Shown here piece by piece: positions 6,956 through 11,767 of a DNA stretch of 15,906 nucleotides. The notes below the pieces were generated by a model that was not told the origin of the DNA, made no database searches, and saw nothing but the letters and a program-made list of their open reading frames with translations. The first letter of the stretch is position 1; the number at the start of each line of letters is the position of its first letter. Made by a program: the position numbers and the translations under genes. Source of the DNA: CAMAVH01 sp964628235. GTDB lineage: Bacteria; Pseudomonadota; Alphaproteobacteria; SMXQ01. The stretch is from positions 1-15,906 of the forward strand of contig CAZVLU010000062.1 in assembly GCA_964628235.1 (NCBI GenBank). The letters are read 5' to 3'.

Positions 6956-8503
6956 ATGATCGCTCGCTGGTTCGCTCCTGCCATTGCCGCTTTGACGGCG
7001 CTGTCGCCCCTCGCCGCTCAGGCGGACATCTCGATCAACTTCATCGGCCGGCACGCGACGGGCGTGTTCGACAAAGGCGCCGCTGAAATTCCGGCTTATG
7101 ACTCGCGCAGCAAGCGGCTGTTCGTCGTCAATGGCGCCGGCGGGGTGATCGACATCCTCGACATCCGCGATCCGAAGCAGCCGACGCGAGTCGGCCAGAT
7201 CGAACTGCAGACCTGGGGCGCCGCCGCCAATTCGGTCGCCGTGCGCGACGGCGTGATCGCCGCAGCCGTCGAAGGCAAAGTGAAGACGGATCCGGGCGCG
7301 GTGGTGTTCTTCAACGCCGAGGGCCGCTACCTCAAACATGTGACGGTCGGCGCGCTGCCCGACATGCTCGCCTTCTCGCCCGACGGGCGCTGGCTCGTGG
7401 TCGCCAACGAGGGCGAGCCGAACGACGAATACACCGTCGACCCCGAAGGCAGCTTGTCGGTGATCGACATGCGCGGCGGTCTCGCCGCCGTCAACCAAAA
7501 CAAAGTGCGCACCGCCGATTTCCGCCGCTTCAACGGCCAGCCGTTGCCTGACGGCTTCAAGGCCCTGAAGCCCGGCGCGAGCGTGGCGCAGGATATCGAG
7601 CCGGAATATGTCACCTTCAGCGCCGACTCGCGCACGGCCTACGTCACCCTGCAGGACAATAACGGCCTGGCCATCGTCGATCTCGAACGCGCCCAGGTGT
7701 CGCGCATCGTCGGCCTCGGCTTCGTCGATCACAGCCGCGTGCCGTTCGACGCGTCCGACCGCGACAATGCGATCTCGCTCAAGACCTGGCCGGTGTGGGG
7801 CATGTACCAGCCCGACAGCATCGCGTCCTACACGGCTGGCGGCCGCACCTATCTCGTCACCGCCAACGAAGGCGACGCGCGCGATTGGAAAGGCTGGAGC
7901 GACGAAAAGCGTATCGCCGACCTGAAGCTCGATCCCAAGGCCTTCCCCAACGCCGCCGAGTTGCAGAAGCCGGAAAACCTCGGCCGCTTGCGCGCCTCGG
8001 GCTCCTTCGGCCTCAATGCCGAGGGTTTGCATGAGCGCCTTTACACCTTCGGCGGCCGCTCCTTCTCGATCTGGGACGCCAACGGCCGCCAAGTGTGGAA
8101 CTCCGACGACCGCATCGAGCGCATCGTCGCCGAGCGCTATCCGGCCAACTTCAATGCCAGCCATACGAGCAACGAGCGCGACTCGCGCAGCACCGCCAAG
8201 GGCCCGGAGCCCGAGGGCTTGGCTGTGGCGACGCTGTGGGGCAAGCCCTACGCCTTCGTCGGTCTCGAGCGCATGAGCGGCTTCGTGGTGTTCGACATCT
8301 CCGATCCGCGCGCGCCGCGCTATGTCGATTACATCAATAGCCGCGACTTCTCCGGCGAGCCCAAGAACGGCGACGTCGGCGATCTCGGCCCCGAAGGCTT
8401 CATGGTGATCTCCGCCGCCTCCAGCCCGAACGGCCGTCCGCTGCTGGTCGTCGCTAACGAGGTGAGCGGCACCACGGCGATCTACGAAATCTACCGCAAG
8501 TAG
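6956..8503 (+). CDS. Secreted choice-of-anchor I family beta-propeller protein (alkaline-phosphatase-like)
   Basis: The 515-residue product begins with a clear Sec signal peptide (MIARWFAPAIAALTALSPLAAQA, cleavage expected after AQA at residue 23), so it should be periplasmic or secreted. The mature part has repeating strands of the LFVVNGAGGVIDILDI and YAFVGLERMSGFVVFDIS type, typical of a beta-propeller. Family motifs are present in order: ANEGEPN (150-156), ANEGDAR (303-309), KGPEPEG (415-421), and the C-terminal LGPEGF and VVANEVSGTTAIYEI. Many members carry a C-terminal sorting or autotransporter anchor; this one ends right after the domain and has none. Some relatives are annotated as atypical alkaline phosphatases or phytases, and the PhoB-like box upstream agrees with a role in phosphate supply, but no assay-defined function can be assigned. 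GGAG six bases before ATG 6956 supports the start. A strong terminator follows. Confidence 0.87.
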   Translation: MIARWFAPAIAALTALSPLAAQADISINFIGRHATGVFDKGAAEIPAYDSRSKRLFVVNGAGGVIDILDIRDPKQPTRVGQIELQTWGAAANSVAVRDGVIAAAVEGKVKTDPGAVVFFNAEGRYLKHVTVGALPDMLAFSPDGRWLVVANEGEPNDEYTVDPEGSLSVIDMRGGLAAVNQNKVRTADFRRFNGQPLPDGFKALKPGASVAQDIEPEYVTFSADSRTAYVTLQDNNGLAIVDLERAQVSRIVGLGFVDHSRVPFDASDRDNAISLKTWPVWGMYQPDSIASYTAGGRTYLVTANEGDARDWKGWSDEKRIADLKLDPKAFPNAAELQKPENLGRLRASGSFGLNAEGLHERLYTFGGRSFSIWDANGRQVWNSDDRIERIVAERYPANFNASHTSNERDSRSTAKGPEPEGLAVATLWGKPYAFVGLERMSGFVVFDISDPRAPRYVDYINSRDFSGEPKNGDVGDLGPEGFMVISAASSPNGRPLLVVANEVSGTTAIYEIYRK

Positions 8504-8548
8504 CGCCGGACCATCGGGCGGCGGCGTCGCGCCGCCCGTCAAACGCAC

Positions 8549-8581
8549 AAGGCCCGCTCGAAAGAGCGGGCCTTTTTGTTT
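8549..8581 (+). terminator. Strong rho-independent terminator after the secreted protein gene
   Basis: The arms are GGCCCGCTC (8551-8559) and GAGCGGGCC (8564-8572), a perfect 9-bp GC-rich stem extended by AA/TT, closed by a GAAA tetraloop and followed by TTTTTGTTT. It lies 45 bases after the stop codon. A weaker dyad (CGGGCGG/CCGCCCG, about 8517-8539) precedes it. On the opposite strand the tail is only TTGTGCGTTTG, so it may also slow transcription leaving the tRNA gene. Confidence 0.93.
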
Positions 8582-8608
8582 CGTGCGCCGTTGACCAATT
8601 CGAGGAAT

Positions 8609-8684
8609 TGGTGAGCTCGATGGGATTCGAACCCATGACCCTCTGATTAAAAGTCAGATGCTCTACCGACTGAGCTACGAGCTC
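8609..8684 (-). tRNA. tRNA-Lys (anticodon TTT), CCA encoded
   Basis: A complete cloverleaf reads on the minus strand. The acceptor stem is GAGCTCG paired with CGAGCTC. The D arm is GCTCAGTCGGTAGAGC. The anticodon arm is TCTGA, loop CTTTTAA, TCAGA, with anticodon TTT at 8649-8651. The T arm contains GTTCGAATC. The discriminator is A (8612) and CCA is encoded at 8609-8611; the body is 73 bases, 76 with CCA. It reads both AAA and AAG lysine codons. It stands alone, with its own promoter. Downstream, the CCA is the start of a 6-bp hairpin (8595-8611) in the 3' trailer. Confidence 0.98.
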
Positions 8685-8694
8685 GGCGCGGCGC

Positions 8695-8723
8695 ACCATA
8701 AGCAGGGCGCGCCATAGGGTCAA
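8695..8723 (-). promoter_or_regulatory. Promoter of tRNA-Lys
   Basis: On the minus strand, TTGACC (8718-8723, 5/6) and TATGGT (8695-8700, 4/6) are separated by exactly 17 bases. A start near 8688 is only about 4 bases before the mature tRNA 5' end at 8684, so RNase P would remove a very short leader. The segment after the -10 is GC-rich (GCGCCGCGCC), like the stringent discriminator of stable-RNA promoters. Confidence 0.7.
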
Positions 8724-8811
8724 CCGTCGCCTCTCCCGGCCGAAAAGACAGGCAAAAATACCTGCAAAAGCGCACCTTCAGGCTCTTGCCCGACATCGCG
8801 CTTCCTGGCTA

Positions 8812-8826
8812 CATCCTGTCAGGATG
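8812..8826. repeat. Palindrome CATCCT-GTC-AGGATG upstream of the DsbA-family gene
   Basis: A perfect 6-bp dyad with a 3-base centre ends 26 bases before the ATG at 8853. It could be an operator or a small leader hairpin. The rest of 8685-8852 holds the tRNA promoter and, at 8749-8764, a weaker CAGG/CCTG dyad around an A-rich spacer. No convincing sigma70 promoter for the DsbA-family gene was found. Confidence 0.3.
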
Positions 8827-8852
8827 GGGCCAGCCGCCCTTTGGAGAGCCTG

Positions 8853-9623
8853 ATGAACCTACTTCCATGGCCGCGTTCGGCCCTCATCGCTTGCGGCGCC
8901 TTGGCCTTGCTGGCGCTGCTTTTGCTGATTTGGCCGTCTGGCCGGCCAGACGATCCGTTCGCCGATCCCGCGCGCTTTCAGGCTGCCGTGGGCCAGGCTC
9001 TCCGCGCCAATCCCGAGATCATCGTCGAGGCCCTGCAAAACATGCAGCAGCGCCAGGGGCAGATGGAGCAGATGCGCGCCCGCCAGGCCGTGGCGGCCAA
9101 CCGCGTGGCGCTCGAGCAGGACGGCAATTCGGCTGTCGGCGGCAATCCGCGCGGCGACGTGACGCTCGTCGAATTTTACGACTACCGCTGTTCCTATTGC
9201 CGCCAGGCCAACGCGACGGTGAACGAATTGCTCAAGTCCGATCCGAACCTGCGCTTGGTCTATAAGGAATTTCCGATTCTCGGGCCGGAATCGATGATGG
9301 CCGCCCGCGCCGCGGTCGCTGCCCGCAGCAGTTCCTACTATGCGGCCTTCCACGACGGGCTGATGAACGCGCCGGGCCCGCTGACCGAGGAGAACGTCCT
9401 CAAGATCGCCGGCAGCGTCGGCATCAACGTCTCGGCCTTGCAGGTCGAGATGCGCAGCCCGGATATCGACCAGATCATCGCCGCCAACCATGCCCTCGCC
9501 CGAGAGCTCGGCATCAACGGCACGCCGGCCTTCGTCATCGGCGACAGGCTGCTGCCCGGCGTCGTCGAGTTGGCCGAGTTGAAGCAGTTGATCGCCAACC
9601 AGCGGACGCTGCGGGCGCGTTAG
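8853..9623 (+). CDS. DsbA-family thiol:disulfide oxidoreductase, ScsC/Com1-like, membrane-anchored
   Basis: This 256-residue periplasmic thioredoxin-fold enzyme probably oxidises or isomerises disulfides in exported proteins. An N-terminal hydrophobic segment (about residues 10-29, ending IWPSG) lacks a clear cleavage site and probably anchors it. It is followed by a helical segment with ALRANPEIIVEALQNMQQRQ (about 48-67), resembling the ScsC N-terminal domain that oligomerises in characterised ScsC proteins. The catalytic domain has FYDYRCSYC, with the CxxC at Cys113 and Cys116 (CSYC), and the cis-proline loop GTPAF with Pro225. The helical insertion between them is that of the DsbA/BdbD type. 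The frame opens at a TTG at 8841, but that codon overlaps the ribosome site TTGGAG; ATG 8853, with GGAG 6 bases upstream, is the real start. The gene converges on ccdA, whose stop is 6 bases away, with no terminator between them. Confidence 0.92.
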   Translation: MNLLPWPRSALIACGALALLALLLLIWPSGRPDDPFADPARFQAAVGQALRANPEIIVEALQNMQQRQGQMEQMRARQAVAANRVALEQDGNSAVGGNPRGDVTLVEFYDYRCSYCRQANATVNELLKSDPNLRLVYKEFPILGPESMMAARAAVAARSSSYYAAFHDGLMNAPGPLTEENVLKIAGSVGINVSALQVEMRSPDIDQIIAANHALARELGINGTPAFVIGDRLLPGVVELAELKQLIANQRTLRAR

Positions 9624-9629
9624 CCGCTC

Positions 9630-10346
9630 TCAGAAGCGGACGGTGAATTCGACGAGCCATTGCGGCATAGCGGCGACAATCGCGGCTTCCACGACCTTCT
9701 CTACGCCCGTCAAGATCGCCAGCCCGGCGATGACAAGAATGCCGCCAAGCAGCGGCTTGCTCCATCGCGCCGCGCTGCGCAAACCGCCCGAGCGAAGAGC
9801 CATAAGTCCGCGCGACGCATAGGCGAAGGCCAGCAATATGCTGGCGATGCCAGCGCCGAACATCAAAAATGTCGTGAAGGCTTGCGCCAAATTCTCTCCT
9901 TGGCTCGCCGAGGCGATGGCGACGCCCAGCACGGGACCGACGCAGGGCGTCCAAACCAGTCCGAGTAGCAGGCCGATGGCGAACTGTCCGCGCATGCCGC
10001 GCCCAGGGACGCGATCGAGCAGACTTTGACCGCCGCTCGCCAACGGCGTCACGACGCGGGCAAAAATGGCTTGCGCCCTAGCCGAGAGAAGCAAAAGGCC
10101 GACAGCGAGCAGCATCACGGCGGCTACTTGCCGCGCTATGTCCGGCGAGAGCCCGATCTCGAAGCCGACCGTAAGGATGAAGAAGCCAAACAGGCAGAAC
10201 GACAGCACCAGACCGGTGATCAGCGCCAGCGGGCCGTAACGTCCTTCGTTGAGCGCCGAGCCGATCAGGATCGGCAGCACCGGGAGGACGCAAGGATTGA
10301 GCAGGACGACGAGTCCCGCCGCGTAGGCCAGCAGAAATTCCGACAC
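9630..10346 (-). CDS. ccdA: CcdA/DsbD-type transmembrane electron carrier
   Basis: CcdA proteins carry electrons from cytoplasmic thioredoxin across the inner membrane to periplasmic thiol partners, as in cytochrome c maturation or the Scs/Dsb reducing branches. The 238-residue product has about six membrane segments. The two redox cysteines lie in the expected signatures LNPCVLP (Cys19) and WTPCVGP (Cys135). Its length is that of CcdA rather than of full DsbD: the periplasmic alpha and gamma domains are missing, and the separate thioredoxin gene just upstream supplies the equivalent partner. The start is GTG at 10346, preceded by a GGGGGA ribosome site; no ATG fits. The spacing to the thioredoxin gene is 22 bases, so the two form one operon. 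It is called ccdA by family; whether it serves cytochrome c or the neighbouring DsbA-like protein is not settled by the sequence. Confidence 0.9.
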   Translation of the reverse strand: MSEFLLAYAAGLVVLLNPCVLPVLPILIGSALNEGRYGPLALITGLVLSFCLFGFFILTVGFEIGLSPDIARQVAAVMLLAVGLLLLSARAQAIFARVVTPLASGGQSLLDRVPGRGMRGQFAIGLLLGLVWTPCVGPVLGVAIASASQGENLAQAFTTFLMFGAGIASILLAFAYASRGLMALRSGGLRSAARWSKPLLGGILVIAGLAILTGVEKVVEAAIVAAMPQWLVEFTVRF

Positions 10347-10368
10347 GATCGTCCCCCCGGCTCGCCGG

Positions 10369-10779
10369 CTAGCTTTGCGTATTGCCGAGAATCAGCGTGC
10401 GCAGACGCGCGCGATCAGTCTGCGCCACGCTGCGCGCCGTTTCCTTGTCGCCGGTGAACTTCAGAATGGTCGCTTGGCTGGAGATGCGATGGGCGCGCAA
10501 GAACTCCTTGTCCTTGTCGAAATCGACCCGGATAAAGCGGACGCCGGTCGGCGCGAGCTCAGCCTTCAACTCGTCTAGCGTCGGCATTTGCGCCCGGCAG
10601 GTCGGACACCAAGACGCATACACATGGACGACGACGGGCTTGCCGGAGCTTTGCGCCTCGGTAAAGGCTGCCGGCGTATATGCCGTCCAATCCTGCCAAT
10701 CCTGCGCGGAGGCTGGAGAGGCGAAGGCGGCGGCGCAGAGCGCCAGAACGGCGAACAATGAGAGTTTGAGAGCGCGCAT
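10369..10779 (-). CDS. Periplasmic thioredoxin-family protein with WCPTC active site
   Basis: The 136-residue product starts with a Sec signal peptide (hydrophobic core LFAVLALCAAAFA, cleavage expected after ASA at residue 25). The mature thioredoxin domain has HVYASWCPTCRAQMP, with the redox pair Cys58 and Cys61, then RFIRVDFDKD and the strand ATILKF. At the position of the usual cis-proline it has Ala103 (in SSQATILKF), a departure from classical thioredoxins that some CcdA-linked members may share. The frame extends upstream to 11016, but ATG 10779 has AAGGGG about 7 bases before it and directly begins the signal peptide. It is the first gene of an operon with ccdA, so it is the likely periplasmic acceptor of CcdA electrons. 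Possible final targets are the convergent DsbA-like protein or apocytochrome c. Confidence 0.9.
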   Translation of the reverse strand: MRALKLSLFAVLALCAAAFASPASAQDWQDWTAYTPAAFTEAQSSGKPVVVHVYASWCPTCRAQMPTLDELKAELAPTGVRFIRVDFDKDKEFLRAHRISSQATILKFTGDKETARSVAQTDRARLRTLILGNTQS

Positions 10780-10794
10780 GAAGGTCCCCTTTGA

Positions 10795-10826
10795 ATAATA
10801 GGATGTATCCTTGTGTTCGCCCGAAC
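10795..10826 (-). promoter_or_regulatory. Candidate promoter of the thioredoxin-ccdA operon with two palindromes
   Basis: On the minus strand a good -10, TATTAT (10795-10800, 5/6), lies 15 bases before the ATG. No matching -35 is present. Instead, two perfect palindromes occupy the spacer and -35 zone: GGAT-GT-ATCC (10801-10810) and GTTCG-CC-CGAAC (10815-10826). A weak -35 with dyads in this position suggests activator or metal/redox regulator control, but the regulator is unknown. Confidence 0.4.
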
Positions 10827-10865
10827 GACGAAAAGGATGCAACCGCTCACCGGAACGTGAACAGT

Positions 10866-11237
10866 TCAGGCGTTTGGCCTGTCCGGACGCGTGATTACCC
10901 AGAATCCAGCGGATGCCACAGCGCCGCAAAGCCCATCGAAGACGGATAAATTGAGATTCTCGAACGGATTGATGCTGCCGCTTGCCAAGACTCCGGCAGC
11001 TACGCCCAGAGCGCACCCGGCGACGGCATGGCTTTGCAGCGATGTGCGCCCTTGGCGGGCAAGCAGAAGAAGCGCCGGCACCGCGACGAGCGAAGCCGCA
11101 TAGGCGAACAGGCCTAAGTTCCGCGCGACATCGAACGAAAGAAAGCCGCCGGTCGCGCTGGCGAACCCGAGATAGGTCGCCGGAGCCAGCAGCGGCGCGA
11201 TCATCCAGCCGAGGATCAAACGGGGCCAGGACGGCAA
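10866..11237 (-). CDS. Small hypothetical four-helix membrane protein downstream of coaD
   Basis: I do not recognise a family. The 123-residue product has four hydrophobic segments (about residues 6-27, 41-61, 71-88 and 99-116) with short polar links, and a C-terminal RPDRPNA tail. Frame and composition look genuine. The start is TTG at 11237, with GGGGAG 6 bases upstream; ATG at 11204 (residue 12) is an alternative but would cut the first membrane segment. It begins 23 bases after the coaD stop, so it is probably the third gene of the gyrA-coaD unit. Its stop codon lies inside the palindrome TGAAC-A-GTTCA (10858-10868). Nothing in it suggests an enzyme. Confidence 0.68.
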   Translation of the reverse strand: MPSWPRLILGWMIAPLLAPATYLGFASATGGFLSFDVARNLGLFAYAASLVAVPALLLLARQGRTSLQSHAVAGCALGVAAGVLASGSINPFENLNLSVFDGLCGAVASAGFWVITRPDRPNA

Positions 11238-11260
11238 CAGCCTCTCCCCGCGCCCGGCAA

Positions 11261-11767
11261 TCAGCTTCTGTAGCTCGCCAGCAGGCGTCCTGCGACGTTC
11301 GGCGAGACGAATTGCGAGATGTCGCCGCCGAGGCGGCAGATCTCCTTCACGAAGCGCGAGGAGATGAACTGGTGGCGCTCGGAGGCCATCAGGAAGATCG
11401 TCTCGATCTCCGGCTTGAGCTTGGCGTTCATGCCGGCCATCTGGAATTCATATTCGAAGTCGGTCACGGCGCGCAGGCCGCGCACGATGACGCCGGCGCC
11501 GACCGATTGGGTGAAATTGACCAGCAGGTTGTCGAACGAGCGCACCTCGACCTTCTTGCTGAGGCCGTTGGGCAGATGTTCGATCTCGCCTTTGACCATG
11601 TCGACGCGCTCGGCGAGGCCGAACTGCGGATTCTTGCCGTCGTTCGCCGCCACCGCGACGATGAGCTTATCGAGCATCCGGGTGGCGCGCAGGATGATGT
11701 CGAGATGGCCGTGGGTGATCGGGTCGAAGGTGCCGGGATAGACGCCGACGCGCGCGGGTTCGCTCAT
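11261..11767 (-). CDS. coaD: Phosphopantetheine adenylyltransferase
   Basis: CoaD transfers AMP from ATP to 4'-phosphopantetheine, giving dephospho-CoA, the fourth step of coenzyme A synthesis in the cytoplasm. The 168-residue product is normal in length. The nucleotidyltransferase signature GTFDPITHGH is at residues 12-21, followed by the family segments RGLRAVTDFEYEFQMAGMN and, at 135-138, ISSR with FVKEI. ATG 11767 overlaps the gyrA stop (ATGA, 4 bases), so the gene is translationally coupled to gyrA; an upstream GGAG within the gyrA tail can serve as ribosome site. The gyrA-coaD order is common in alphaproteobacteria. Confidence 0.97.
   Translation of the reverse strand: MSEPARVGVYPGTFDPITHGHLDIILRATRMLDKLIVAVAANDGKNPQFGLAERVDMVKGEIEHLPNGLSKKVEVRSFDNLLVNFTQSVGAGVIVRGLRAVTDFEYEFQMAGMNAKLKPEIETIFLMASERHQFISSRFVKEICRLGGDISQFVSPNVAGRLLASYRS

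Noticed and set aside
6932..8548. A 538-codon minus-strand open frame opposite the choice-of-anchor I gene
   Set aside because: Antisense shadow: composition is unlike a real protein, and the plus strand has a signal peptide, family motifs, a ribosome site and a terminator.
8595..8852. An integration site (att) at the tRNA-Lys gene
   Set aside because: tRNA 3' ends are common targets, but no duplicate of the tRNA 3' end, no integrase and no foreign-looking genes are in the window.
10858..10868. TGAAC-A-GTTCA palindrome as terminator of the gyrA-coaD unit
   Set aside because: The stem is only 5 bp, AT-balanced and without a following T tract, so it is too weak to call.
10851..10890. An EcfG-type promoter (GGAAC with downstream CGTT)
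   Set aside because: GGAAC at 10852 has CGTT only 14 bases later, short of the usual 16-17, and it would read antisense into the membrane protein gene.
10780..11016. An upstream extension of the thioredoxin gene to 11016
   Set aside because: The extra residues are Arg/Ser/Cys-rich and would bury the signal peptide; a strong ribosome site precedes the ATG at 10779.
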